Shown: positions 43,268 through 52,103 of the stretch, piece by piece
Numbering within the stretch: position 1 is the stretch's first letter
Layout of the letters: every line of letters starts with the position of its first letter
Source of the DNA: Gammaproteobacteria bacterium
Lineage (GTDB): Bacteria; Pseudomonadota; Gammaproteobacteria; Steroidobacterales; Steroidobacteraceae
Direction of reading: 5' to 3'
DNA: 64,000 bases
Assembly: GCA_003164785.1 (NCBI GenBank)
Contig: PLUE01000050.1
Span: 62,001-126,000 of the forward strand
Made by a program: the position numbers and the translations under genes
The notes under the pieces: model-generated
What the model was told of the DNA's origin: nothing
The model's input: only the letters and a program-made list of their open reading frames with translations
Databases searched by the model: none

Positions 43268-45409
43268 ATGCGCATATTCAAGTGGCTGATCCTGTTGAGC
43301 GCCCTCTCCACGCCGCTGGCCTTTGCCCTCGACGGGCCGACCAGCGCCACCGATAACGTCAAGTCCCGCCTCCTGAGCGAGACGACGTCGATCGGCCCGG
43401 GACAAACCATCTGGGTCGCGCTCGAGTTCAACATCCGCGACGGCTGGCACACCTACTGGCGCAACCCGGGGGATTCCGGCCAAGCCACCACCTTGACCTG
43501 GACATTGCCGGCCGGCGTGACCGCCGGCGACATCGTCTGGCCGACGCCGCACCGCTTCGAGTTGCCGCCTCTGGTCAACTACGGTTTCGCGAAGCATGTC
43601 ATGCACCTCGTGCAGATCACCGCGCCCCCCGACCTCAAGGTCGGGTCGCCCCTCGATCTGTCGGCCAAGGCGAGCTACCTCGTGTGTTCCGATGTCTGCA
43701 TTCCGGAAGACGCCACGCTCGCCTTGAAGCTGCCCACCTCCGCGGCCGCCGGCACCGTCGATCCCAGGGACGCCGCCCTGTTCAGCGCCGCCCGCGCCGA
43801 ATTGCCGAGCGCCGAGCTCGCCCCGACGTCGGTATCGGTGCAGGCTGGCCAGGTCGTGATCTCCCTCGGCAAGGAATGGGGCGACACACTGTCGCAGATC
43901 ACGTCCCTCGCTTTCTTTCCCTACGACGAAGGCGGCATCGAGTACGCCGCGCCGCAAACCCTCACGCGCACCAAGGACTCCCTGCAGCTGTCGATGAAGG
44001 CGGGCTATCAACCGCCGAAGTCGGGCGCCGTGCGCGGCGTGTTGCTCGCCACCGAACAGAGCGGCAACGACACCATCGACGTGCCCATCGAGATCGCCGC
44101 GAACTTCCCGGCCGTCGGTGGCGCCGGCCAGGAATCGGCCACGGCCGCTCCCGCGGAGGCTATCTCCTTTTCCTCGCTGATTCTGCTCGCCATCCTTGGG
44201 GGTCTGATCCTCAACTTGATGCCCTGCGTGTTTCCCGTGTTGTCCATCAAGGCCATGGGCCTCGTCGAGCAGGCCAAGAAGCATCCCGCCACGGTCCGCG
44301 CCAAGGGCTTGGTGTTCGCGGCGGGCGTGATCTCCTCCATGCTCGCGCTGGCCGCCGTGCTGCTCGCGCTGCGCGCCGGCGGGGAACAGATCGGCTGGGG
44401 CTTTCAATTGCAGTCGCCGCTGTTCGTGACCCTCATGGTGTACCTGCTGCTCGCCGTGGGTTTGAATCTATCCGGCGTGTTCGAAGTGGGCGGGACGCTC
44501 GCCGGTATCGGCGATGAACTCACGCAGGGCGACAGCTATCACGCCTCGTTTTTCACCGGTGTGCTGACCACGCTCGTCGCGACTCCCTGCACGGCGCCGT
44601 TCATGGCAGCTGCGGTCGGCGCCGCGCTGACGCAATCGGCCGGCGCCGCGCTGGCAATCTTCGCAGCGCTCGGTCTCGGCTTGTCGCTGCCGTATCTCCT
44701 GCTCTCGTTCGCACCCTGGATGAGGCGGGCCCTGCCCCGGCCTGGCGCGTGGATGGACACGCTGAAGCAGGTGTTTGCGTTTCCGATCTATGCATCGGCC
44801 GCCTGGCTGCTGTGGGTGTTGGCACAGCAAACATCACCGCTGGGATTGGGCGCCGCGTTGGCGGGCGCGATCTTGGTGGCTCTCGCCGCGTGGGCCTACC
44901 AGAAGTCAAAATTCACGTCGATCGGCGGACGCGTCACCGCGTTGGTCACCGCCGTGATCGCGGTGGTGCTCGCCATCTTCCTGCCGGTGCGCTATGCCGG
45001 CGTCGCCGTCGCGGCCGCCGTCACGCAGGGCGCTGCACAGGCGGACGCATGGCTCCCCTACGACGCAGCCAAGCTCGCCGAACTGACCGGCGAAGGAAAG
45101 CCGTTGCTGGTCAACTTCACGGCGAGCTGGTGCCTCACCTGCTTGGTCAACGAGCGCAACGCCTTCACCGATGCCGCGGTGCAGGAGATCTTTCGCGGCA
45201 AGGGCGTCATGCTCATGAAGGGCGATTGGACCAGTCGCGATCCCGCGATCACCAAGGCGTTGTCGGCCTTTGGTCGCGCAGGTGTGCCGCTCTACGTCGT
45301 TTACAACGCGAAGAGCGGATCGAAGGAGCCCATCGTTCTGCCGCAACTCCTCACAGCGGGCGTCGTACGCGATGCATTCACCGATTTGCCCGATCGCGTT
45401 TTGAAATAG
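43268..45409 (+). CDS. DsbD/ScsB-like thiol:disulfide interchange protein
   Basis: A 713-aa membrane reductase. Signal peptide MRIFKWLILLSALSTPLAFA; an N-terminal periplasmic domain with a Cys pair in YLVCSDVCIPEDA; eight or nine membrane helices with the two electron-carrying cysteines in NLMPCVFPVLSIKAMG and LVATPCTAPFMAAAVG; and a C-terminal thioredoxin domain with WCLTC in NFTASWCLTCLVNER. It moves electrons from the cytoplasm to periplasmic disulfides or copper-stress proteins (ScsB-type). The ATG at 43268 begins the signal peptide. An unrelated gene starts 8 bp downstream. Confidence 0.94.
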   Translation: MRIFKWLILLSALSTPLAFALDGPTSATDNVKSRLLSETTSIGPGQTIWVALEFNIRDGWHTYWRNPGDSGQATTLTWTLPAGVTAGDIVWPTPHRFELPPLVNYGFAKHVMHLVQITAPPDLKVGSPLDLSAKASYLVCSDVCIPEDATLALKLPTSAAAGTVDPRDAALFSAARAELPSAELAPTSVSVQAGQVVISLGKEWGDTLSQITSLAFFPYDEGGIEYAAPQTLTRTKDSLQLSMKAGYQPPKSGAVRGVLLATEQSGNDTIDVPIEIAANFPAVGGAGQESATAAPAEAISFSSLILLAILGGLILNLMPCVFPVLSIKAMGLVEQAKKHPATVRAKGLVFAAGVISSMLALAAVLLALRAGGEQIGWGFQLQSPLFVTLMVYLLLAVGLNLSGVFEVGGTLAGIGDELTQGDSYHASFFTGVLTTLVATPCTAPFMAAAVGAALTQSAGAALAIFAALGLGLSLPYLLLSFAPWMRRALPRPGAWMDTLKQVFAFPIYASAAWLLWVLAQQTSPLGLGAALAGAILVALAAWAYQKSKFTSIGGRVTALVTAVIAVVLAIFLPVRYAGVAVAAAVTQGAAQADAWLPYDAAKLAELTGEGKPLLVNFTASWCLTCLVNERNAFTDAAVQEIFRGKGVMLMKGDWTSRDPAITKALSAFGRAGVPLYVVYNAKSGSKEPIVLPQLLTAGVVRDAFTDLPDRVLK

Positions 45410-45416
45410 ATCGTGG

Positions 45417-45890
45417 ATGCGTCATGCTTTACGCATGACTGTTTCCATCGCGACCACCATCACCGTCATCGATTTTCGGCGCCAGAGTTTGTTGCTCGAG
45501 TGGAACTTGGTGAACGGGAGCTGGACGGCTTGCGATGTGCCGCCGGCGCTTGCGCACGGCGTGGCGTTGGTCCGCGCCTCACGGCCCAACATCTGCATCT
45601 ACGGGCACGGTGGTGCACTGCATCTGCAAGTGGATGGCGAGCGCTTTGTGTTGTCGGAAAAATCGCCGCGCCTGCGGTGCACGGATGGCGCCGCGAGTTT
45701 TGGATTTCGCAAACGCTTCACCGTCGAATCCAGCAGCGGCGACATTCTGTTCAAGCATTCGTTCTGGACGGGTCAGGGCGATGAATTTTTCGCCTGGCTC
45801 GCCAAGCGTGCCGCCGATCCCGTGTGGCGCGCGGACTGCGGCCGCCGCTGGTCCGAGGGCGTCGACGCATCGGTGCTGCGCGCAGGCTAG
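45417..45890 (+). CDS. Hypothetical protein
   Basis: A protein of 157 aa, or 151 from the ATG at 45435 (MTVSIATTITVIDF). The sequence reads as a mixed beta protein: RRQSLLLEWNLVNGSWTACD, HGGALHLQVDGERFVLSEKS and KHSFWTGQGDEFFAWLAKRA. No family motif is recognised. It begins 8 bp after the DsbD-like gene and may be read with it. Confidence 0.68.
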   Translation: MRHALRMTVSIATTITVIDFRRQSLLLEWNLVNGSWTACDVPPALAHGVALVRASRPNICIYGHGGALHLQVDGERFVLSEKSPRLRCTDGAASFGFRKRFTVESSSGDILFKHSFWTGQGDEFFAWLAKRAADPVWRADCGRRWSEGVDASVLRAG

Positions 45891-45915
45891 CCGCGTTCGT
45901 GCCGGCCGCACGCAC

Positions 45916-46632
45916 TCAAGGCGCGGTGGCGTTGCGCGGCAACAGTCCCGCGACCTCAGCCTCGGTCAGGTCCCGCCACTTGCCGGGCGCCAAATCGCCG
46001 AGTTCGATGTTGATGATGCGCACGCGCCGCAAACGCTGCGCGCGATATCCTAGCGCGGAACACATGCGCCGTATCTGACGGTTGAGCCCCTGCGTGAGAA
46101 TGACGCGAAACGTGCTGTCATCGAGCCGTGAGACTTTGGCGGGCTTGGTGATCTCGCCCATGATCTTCACGCCGGTGCCCATCATGGCCAACGCCAGGTC
46201 GGTGATGGGCCGCTCCACCGTGACGATGTACTCCTTCTCGTGATTATTTTCCGACCGCAGAATGTCGTTCACGATGTCGCCATTGTTGGTCAGCAAGATC
46301 AACCCTTCCGAGTCTTTGTCCAACCGCCCGATCGGAAATATGCGCTCCGGATGGCCGACGAGATCGACGATGTTGTCTTCGACGTGTTCCTCCGTGGTGC
46401 ACGTGACGCCGACCGGTTTGTTGAGCGCGATGTAGATCTGTTTCTTCTTTCGACCGAGGAGTTCGCCATCGATGCGCACCTCGTCGCCCTCGCCCACCTT
46501 CGTACCCAGGGCAGCCGGCGCACCGTTGCAGGTCACGCGCCCCGCCTCGATCCATTTGTCGGCTTCGCGGCGCGAACAGACGCCGGTCTCGCTGATGAAC
46601 TTGTTGAGCCTGACGGCCGCGCCGCTGCTCAA
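45916..46632 (-). CDS. rluF: 23S rRNA pseudouridine synthase RluF
   Basis: A 238-aa enzyme that makes pseudouridine in 23S rRNA (position 2604 in E. coli). It has an N-terminal S4 RNA-binding domain (VRLNKFISETGVCSRREADK, WIEAGRVTCNGAPAALG), then the synthase core with the catalytic Asp in GRLDKDSEGLILLTNNG and TQGLNRQIRRMCSALGYRA. The start is a TTG at 46632 whose bases overlap the upstream stop (TTGA), the only start that keeps the S4 domain and avoids a long overlap with the alpha/beta hydrolase gene. It ends 26 bp from the plus-strand gene. Confidence 0.93.
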   Translation of the reverse strand: MSSGAAVRLNKFISETGVCSRREADKWIEAGRVTCNGAPAALGTKVGEGDEVRIDGELLGRKKKQIYIALNKPVGVTCTTEEHVEDNIVDLVGHPERIFPIGRLDKDSEGLILLTNNGDIVNDILRSENNHEKEYIVTVERPITDLALAMMGTGVKIMGEITKPAKVSRLDDSTFRVILTQGLNRQIRRMCSALGYRAQRLRRVRIINIELGDLAPGKWRDLTEAEVAGLLPRNATAP

Positions 46633-47261
46633 GCAGGGGCCGCCAGATAAGCGCCGATCTGTTTCGCCAGCGTCTTGGGCGCCGCGTCGAATAGATCGGC
46701 CGCATACTCCGCTAGATCGATGAATTTGGGCCTCTCGAGAGTCCCACGCGTCCACTGCGAATCGTCGCTGCTGCCGAGCTTCACGCGCATCACCAGACTC
46801 TCCTGCCGGATGAGCGGCAGTCCGTTGATCGGCGGTGTGGCGATCAGCACCAAGCGCCTGACAAGGTCGGGCTTGGCCGCCGCCAATGCCAGCGCCACGC
46901 CGGCGCCGAAACGAAAGCCCAGCACGTCGATCTGTCGCAGGCGCAGATCCCCCGCCAGATCGGCCACGGCTTGCGCCGCCTCGGCATACGCCGCCGTCGG
47001 CGCGGGGTCGGATTCACCGCATCCCGGCAGGTCGGGTGCATAGACCGAGCGATCGTCGGCGATCTCCGGCAAAAATCGCGCGAACACGCGGCTGGAGGCC
47101 GATTCCGGGTGGAGACAGAATAAGGTGACGCCTTCATCGAAGCCACCCGTCGTGGGGAAGGCGGTACGGACGTGCAGCTGCCCAAAACGGCAATCGAAAT
47201 AGGCGCGGCGGGTGCGAACCGCGGACACGAGGGGGACAGAAGACTTCGACTGCTTGGCCAC
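46629..47261 (-). CDS. Alpha/beta hydrolase-like protein without a serine nucleophile
   Basis: A 210-aa alpha/beta hydrolase fold protein: GVTLFCLHPESASSRVFARF, SVYAPDLPGCGESDPAPT, then the elbow IDVLGFRFGAGVALALAAAK with G-F-R117-F-G where GxSxG is expected, and LVRRLVLIATPPINGLPL. The C terminus lacks the usual catalytic His segment and the protein is short, so hydrolase activity is doubtful. It overlaps rluF by 4 bp and heads that operon, followed upstream by the long intergenic region. Confidence 0.78.
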   Translation of the reverse strand: MAKQSKSSVPLVSAVRTRRAYFDCRFGQLHVRTAFPTTGGFDEGVTLFCLHPESASSRVFARFLPEIADDRSVYAPDLPGCGESDPAPTAAYAEAAQAVADLAGDLRLRQIDVLGFRFGAGVALALAAAKPDLVRRLVLIATPPINGLPLIRQESLVMRVKLGSSDDSQWTRGTLERPKFIDLAEYAADLFDAAPKTLAKQIGAYLAAPA

Positions 47262-47399
47262 TCACGCCTCCAGCTGAATAAATTCGGCTCACAGGATACT
47301 CGACTCTGACTGGCCGGAGACTTCCCGCTTATGGAAAGCCGCGCCGCTATGTCAAATGTGGCTTTTTACACACACAAATTTTTGCATTTCTTTGCAATA

Positions 47400-47550
47400 A
47401 TGCTGGCATCCGCAGATTTCCGAGACTAGAGTGTTGCTCGGACGCAATAGGACCTAGGGAAGAAAAAAAAGACCAATCATCGCCGGAGCGCAAAATAGCG
47501 CCACGATTAGGCATGGGGAACTGAAAGCCGGGCTAACGCCCGGCTTTTTT
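47400..47550 (+). ncRNA. Candidate small RNA ending in an intrinsic terminator
   Basis: The 380-bp gap between the alpha/beta hydrolase and the LysR gene has no plausible protein but carries a near-perfect intrinsic terminator with no plus-strand gene upstream of it. An A/T-rich stretch at 47366-47400 with TGCAATAAT (an extended -10-like box, about 47393-47401) could be a promoter. Between them the sequence can fold, for example GGAGCGC-AAAATA-GCGCC at about 47485-47502, and there is an A8 tract at 47463-47470. This is a prediction; no known RNA family was matched by eye. Confidence 0.45.
47524..47550 (+). terminator. Perfect rho-independent terminator
   Basis: AAAGCCGGGC (47524-47533), loop TAAC, GCCCGGCTTT (47538-47547) and T6 at 47545-47550. 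The stem is 10 bp without mismatch, the best terminator in the window. On the minus strand the A-rich flank makes a weaker mirror that might serve the LysR gene, which ends at 47642. Confidence 0.88.
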
Positions 47551-47641
47551 ATGTGGCCGGGGTGTTAACTACGCTGATGACCCGATTTCCTGACGCCACA
47601 ACACCCCAGCGTTCACCAAAACTCCCCGACCTGCGGAAACG

Positions 47642-48538
47642 CTAGGTTTTCTCGGCCCGCGCCGCCACACGTAGCGCATCGCTGAAATGCTCTCGCAAGG
47701 GACTCTCGGAGTGGGCCAATCTCAGCATCCCCAACTCGATCGGCGCCCCCTTCCCCAGCAACCGGCGATAGTGAACGCCAGGTCGCTTCAGATTGCGCAC
47801 GGAGGACGGCACCAGCGCGAAACCCATTCCGCAAGACACCAAGCCGATAACCGTCTGCATTTGCCGTGCGTGCTGCGTGATGCGCGGCGCGAAACCCGCC
47901 GCGCGGCAATGACTCATCGTCAGGTCGAACAGCCCGGGAGCGAGATCGCGCGGCGGAACGATGAAGCTTTCCTTCGACAACGTGCGCAAATTGATCGCGC
48001 CGTCGCCCCGTGCCGCAGGATGACTCGAGGGCGCCGCCAGAATCAGCTCTTCCTCGAGCAACTGCTCGAACTCGATGTCTGGCTCGTCCACGGGACCGAG
48101 TCCAATCCCGAGATCGAGCTTGAGGGCGCGAAGCTCGCGAATCTGCGCGTCCGTCGTCAGCTCATGCAGCTGCGCCTCGGCCAGGGGAAACTTCGCCCGG
48201 AAGCTCTTCAAGGCCGGTGGCAGTATTCCAAAATCGGCGATCGAGACGAAGCCGATCGAAATCATGCCGATATCGCCTCGCCCGACCCGCTGCGCGCGCG
48301 TCTTCGCATGCTCCAAGCGCGCCAACATCGCCTGGGTTTCCTCGAAGAACACCGCGCCCGCCGCGGTCAGCGTCACTCCGCGATTGCTGCGTTCCAGCAA
48401 CCGCACCCCAAGCTCGTCTTCCAAGCGCTTGATTTGGGTTGATAAAGGCGGCTGAGACACGTGCAACCGATCGGCAGCGCGCAAAAAACTGCCGGCCTCG
48501 GCGATTGCGACGAAGTAACGTAATTGCCGGAGTTCCAC
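47642..48538 (-). CDS. LysR-family regulator divergent from ilvD
   Basis: A 298-aa LysR regulator: HTH in [40 protein letters not shown] and [12 protein letters not shown]; ligand domain [40 protein letters not shown] and [19 protein letters not shown]. It lies back to back with ilvD, 110 bp apart, the classic place for a LysR activator of the neighbouring gene, so control of ilvD is likely. The effector is unknown; it is not obviously IlvY. Confidence 0.93.
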   Translation of the reverse strand: MELRQLRYFVAIAEAGSFLRAADRLHVSQPPLSTQIKRLEDELGVRLLERSNRGVTLTAAGAVFFEETQAMLARLEHAKTRAQRVGRGDIGMISIGFVSIADFGILPPALKSFRAKFPLAEAQLHELTTDAQIRELRALKLDLGIGLGPVDEPDIEFEQLLEEELILAAPSSHPAARGDGAINLRTLSKESFIVPPRDLAPGLFDLTMSHCRAAGFAPRITQHARQMQTVIGLVSCGMGFALVPSSVRNLKRPGVHYRRLLGKGAPIELGMLRLAHSESPLREHFSDALRVAARAEKT

Positions 48539-48648
48539 TATTCGTTTTTCCTATATCAAACCAACGAATATTGTATTACGCGATATATCAGGCGGCAGAT
48601 CAAAATACGGCCAGACATCGACGACTGCGTATCAAGGAACCCCTTTTC

Positions 48649-50493
48649 ATGCCTGTGTATCGTTCGAAGACCAGCACCGCGGGACGCAACATGGCGGGTG
48701 CCCGCTCCCTCTGGCGCGCCACCGGCATGAAGGACGGGGACTTCGACAAGCCCATCGTTGCCGTCGCGAATTCGTTCACTCAGTTCGTTCCCGGGCACGT
48801 GCACCTGAAGGATCTGGGCCAGCTCGTCATCGAGGAAATCGAGCGTGCCGGCGGCGTCGGCAAGGAATTCAACACCATTGCGGTGGACGATGGGATCGCC
48901 ATGGGTCACGACGGCATGTTGTACAGCCTGCCCTCGCGCGACATCATCGCCGACAGCGTCGAGTACATGTGCAACGCGCATACCGCCGATGCCTTGGTCT
49001 GCATTTCCAACTGCGACAAGATCACGCCGGGCATGCTCATGGCGGCGCTGCGCCTGAACATCCCCGTGGTGTTCGTCTCGGGCGGCCCCATGGAAGCGGG
49101 AAAGACGCAACTTGCGGGCAAGGAGGTCGCGCTCGATCTCATCGACGCGATGGTCGCCGCCGCCGACGACACCATGTCCGACGCAGACGTGCAAAAGATC
49201 GAGCGCTCCGCCTGCCCCACCTGTGGATCGTGCTCGGGGATGTTCACGGCGAACTCCATGAACTGCCTGACCGAGGCGCTGGGGCTGTCATTGCCCGGCA
49301 ACGGCTCGCTGGTCGCGACTCACGCGGACCGCGAGCAATTGTTCCGCAAGGCCGGTCGTACCATCGTCGAGTTGGCGAAACGCTATTATCTCGAGGACGA
49401 CATCCGCGCCCTGCCGCGCAACATCGCGAGCAAAGCCGCCTTCGAGAACGCCATGTCGCTGGATATCGCGATGGGCGGATCGACCAATACCGTGCTGCAC
49501 TTGCTCGCCGCCGCGCAAGAGGGCGAAATCGATTTCACGATGAGCGACATCGACCGGCTCTCGCGGTGTGTGCCGAATCTATGCAAGGTGGCCCCCTCGA
49601 GTCATTTTCATCTTGAAGACGTGCACCGCGCCGGCGGCGTCATGTCGATCCTGGGCGAATTGGAGCGGGCGCAACTGCTCGACACGAGCGTGCCGACGGT
49701 GCACGCCGCTTCGCTGAGCGATGCGCTCGATCAGTGGGATGTCACGCGCACCGAGGACCCCACAGTGCACGAGTTCTTCCGTGCCGGGCCCGCCGGCATT
49801 CGCACCCAAACCGCCTTCTCGCAAATCTGCCGCTACTCGGACCTGGACATCGACCGCAAGTCCGGCTGCATTCGCAGCCGCGACAACGCCTATAGCCAGG
49901 ACGGGGGCCTGGCCGTGCTCTACGGCAACCTCGCGGAACGAGGCTGCATCGTCAAGACCGCCGGTGTCGACAAGAGCATTTTGAAGTTCAGCGGGCCCGC
50001 CGTCGTGATCGAGAGTCAGGACGCTGCGGTCGAGCTGATTCTGACCGGCCGGGTCAAAGCCGGCGATGTCGTCGTCATCCGCTACGAAGGGCCGCGCGGC
50101 GGTCCGGGCATGCAAGAGATGTTGTATCCGACCAGCTACTTGAAGTCCAAGGGCCTCGGCAAAGTCTGCGCCCTCATCACCGACGGACGCTTTTCCGGCG
50201 GCACGGCGGGCTTGTCGATCGGCCATGTGTCGCCCGAAGCCGCCGAAGGCGGGAATATCGGGCTCATCGAGACCGGCGATATCGTCGTGATCGACATTCC
50301 GAATCGCATCGTGCGCTTCGACGTGAGCGATGACGAGATTGCGCGCCGTCGCAGCATCCAGGCAGTCAAGGGCTGGAAGCCGGCGGTGCCGCGCAAGCGC
50401 AAAGTGAGTGCGGCGCTCAAGGCGTACGCCAAGCTGGTGACGAGTGCCGATAAGGGCGCCGTGCGCAACGTCGACTTGCTGGAAGACACCTGA
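48649..50493 (+). CDS. ilvD: Dihydroxy-acid dehydratase (IlvD)
   Basis: A 614-aa Fe-S dehydratase that makes the 2-oxo acids for valine and isoleucine. [20 protein letters not shown] is the family start (ATG at 48649, AAGGAA upstream; the frame is open further up but unconserved). Cluster cysteines are in [18 protein letters not shown] and [20 protein letters not shown]. Further landmarks: [67 protein letters not shown]. This is the 614-aa 4Fe-4S-type form typical of gammaproteobacteria. Confidence 0.97.
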   Translation: MPVYRSKTSTAGRNMAGARSLWRATGMKDGDFDKPIVAVANSFTQFVPGHVHLKDLGQLVIEEIERAGGVGKEFNTIAVDDGIAMGHDGMLYSLPSRDIIADSVEYMCNAHTADALVCISNCDKITPGMLMAALRLNIPVVFVSGGPMEAGKTQLAGKEVALDLIDAMVAAADDTMSDADVQKIERSACPTCGSCSGMFTANSMNCLTEALGLSLPGNGSLVATHADREQLFRKAGRTIVELAKRYYLEDDIRALPRNIASKAAFENAMSLDIAMGGSTNTVLHLLAAAQEGEIDFTMSDIDRLSRCVPNLCKVAPSSHFHLEDVHRAGGVMSILGELERAQLLDTSVPTVHAASLSDALDQWDVTRTEDPTVHEFFRAGPAGIRTQTAFSQICRYSDLDIDRKSGCIRSRDNAYSQDGGLAVLYGNLAERGCIVKTAGVDKSILKFSGPAVVIESQDAAVELILTGRVKAGDVVVIRYEGPRGGPGMQEMLYPTSYLKSKGLGKVCALITDGRFSGGTAGLSIGHVSPEAAEGGNIGLIETGDIVVIDIPNRIVRFDVSDDEIARRRSIQAVKGWKPAVPRKRKVSAALKAYAKLVTSADKGAVRNVDLLEDT

Positions 50494-50520
50494 CCGTCTG
50501 GGCGGCTCGCGGCGCGACGT

Positions 50521-51306
50521 TCACCTTGTCAAAGGCGGAGCACCCGGCTGAGGCACGGCCGGATTCGGTGGCGCCGCACCGGGCACCACCCGATCCCAGG
50601 TCCGCGACATCGTAAATCCGTTGGATCGCCCGCTCTTGAATCCGACGACTTCGATGAGTTGCTGACCGTCTTCGGACAGGCTCCAGCGCTGTTCGAAGGG
50701 TGGGTGCTCCTCCTCGCGTTCCCCGCCTTGTACGACCAATGTTTTGTCTTCCCAACCGCAGGCGGCCGGCGGCCCGTCGCCGCGGTCGCGGTCCGGCATG
50801 TCGCGGTTGCGTGGGCCGGCGCCATTCGAATCATCGGCGGGCGGCTTGTGATGGGCGTGCGCCTTCTTGTCCTTGGATCTGGGCTGGTACAGCTGGTTCA
50901 CGCCTCCCGAAGTCAGGGCCACGACGCCCGAGACCTGCTTGATGGTGATCTCGCGGCCGGGCCAGCGCAGGCCCTCGCCAAGCAAGTCCACGCCGGGCAT
51001 CACCGGGCCGCCCGGGCCGCCGGCACCGCCACCGAAGCCGCCGCCACCACCGCCCCGGCCACCGCGGCCACCGCGACCCTGCCCACCGCCTTGGCCGCCT
51101 TGGCCGCCTTGGCCACCCTGGTTGCCGGTGCCGACCTTCGAGGGGTCGGCGATCTGGCTTTGCACGAGGCGCAGCGGATCGTCGCTTTCCGCGTCGTTCA
51201 GGCGCCATTGGCCGGAGAAATCCACCCCGGGCGGTGGCGTCAATGCCAACTTTTCAGTCGCACACGCGGACAGCAGACCCAACGCCACGAACACCGCTAC
51301 TCGCAT
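50521..51306 (-). CDS. Lipoprotein with a long glycine-rich tract
   Basis: About 261 aa from the ATG at 51306. Lipobox LLSAC in MRVAVFVALGLLSACATEKL, a short GVDFSGQWRLNDAESDDPLR strand typical of such exported proteins, then an irregular Gly/Arg run of about 50 residues (GGQGGQGG, RGGRGGRGG, GGGFGGGAGG) and a C-terminal region with EITIKQVSGVVALTSGG and FEQRWSLSEDGQQLIEVVGF. The function is unknown; the end resembles outer-membrane-associated proteins with lipid-binding-like repeats. Converges on ilvD. Confidence 0.8.
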   Translation of the reverse strand: MRVAVFVALGLLSACATEKLALTPPPGVDFSGQWRLNDAESDDPLRLVQSQIADPSKVGTGNQGGQGGQGGQGGGQGRGGRGGRGGGGGGFGGGAGGPGGPVMPGVDLLGEGLRWPGREITIKQVSGVVALTSGGVNQLYQPRSKDKKAHAHHKPPADDSNGAGPRNRDMPDRDRGDGPPAACGWEDKTLVVQGGEREEEHPPFEQRWSLSEDGQQLIEVVGFKSGRSNGFTMSRTWDRVVPGAAPPNPAVPQPGAPPLTR

Positions 51307-51409
51307 GAAACACCCTCTAATGAACCCGCACGCTCGGCTCCCGCGGCCATTGGACAACCCGCAGTGCGATCGATTCCCAGGAGCTTATAATGAACGGCGC
51401 GTCGGCGGG

Positions 51410-51913
51410 TCAACCGGCCGCGCGATGCGCTCGGGAGAGAGTCCGGATGTCGGAAGGTCCGGACAGCCATACGCGGCCCTCGAAAGGTTGGAAACATACA
51501 CGCACCGGCTCGGGCCGCCGCAGCGTCTGCGTGCCGCACGCGATCTTGCCGTCCGCCAGGTCCGCGCGAATCAAGTCGACCAGGGTCGCGCTCGGCTCAG
51601 TGGCATCCTTGGGCCGCGGCGCATGGGCCACGATACGCGCCTGGATATCGTTGCGCCGGCGGGTGGAGCCCATCACGCCACGCTTGAAACGGTCGAGCAC
51701 GACGAGCACCGAACTTAAGGTGTTGTCCGTGACGTCGCTGGGTCGCCCGGTGTCGCCCAAGAACCTCAGGTGCATCAGCCCACCCACGCCGCGTCCTTCG
51801 TCGTGCAGACACAGCGCCAGCGCACCGTGCAACTCCGCGACCAACAACAGAGGCTCGGGTGAAACGTGGTAGGTGTCGGGCGCAACAATGATTTCTACTG
51901 GATCTTTTGGCAT
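51410..51913 (-). CDS. CheD-like protein lacking the catalytic cysteine
   Basis: A protein of 167 aa from the ATG at 51913 (GGTGAAG upstream). PDTYHVSPEPLLLVAELHGA then LALCLHDEGRGVGGLMHLRF follows the CheD (chemoreceptor glutamine deamidase) pattern, with the conserved GGxxH. The catalytic Cys of CheD lies in GSCVAV; the aligned bases here give HGALAL, so Cys is replaced by Ala31 while C35 and H48 remain. It is thus probably not an active deamidase. There are no chemotaxis genes nearby. A longer upstream frame exists but would overlap the cysI promoter region. Confidence 0.6.
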   Translation of the reverse strand: MPKDPVEIIVAPDTYHVSPEPLLLVAELHGALALCLHDEGRGVGGLMHLRFLGDTGRPSDVTDNTLSSVLVVLDRFKRGVMGSTRRRNDIQARIVAHAPRPKDATEPSATLVDLIRADLADGKIACGTQTLRRPEPVRVCFQPFEGRVWLSGPSDIRTLSRAHRAAG

Positions 51914-52103
51914 CGCTTCACCCCGTTTTGAGGTACCAATGCTGCACCCGGCCGCGGACCGATCGCTGCCGAGCGAATCACGGTTTCCGCGAAAAGCCTT
52001 TACAATGCAGCGTGGGATCGACGCGCCGACCGTTGGATCCGACATGTGTTTAGACGTGCGAATCATTGGCGGGGACCCCCGACGCGAGTTAAGGTAAAGG
52101 GCT

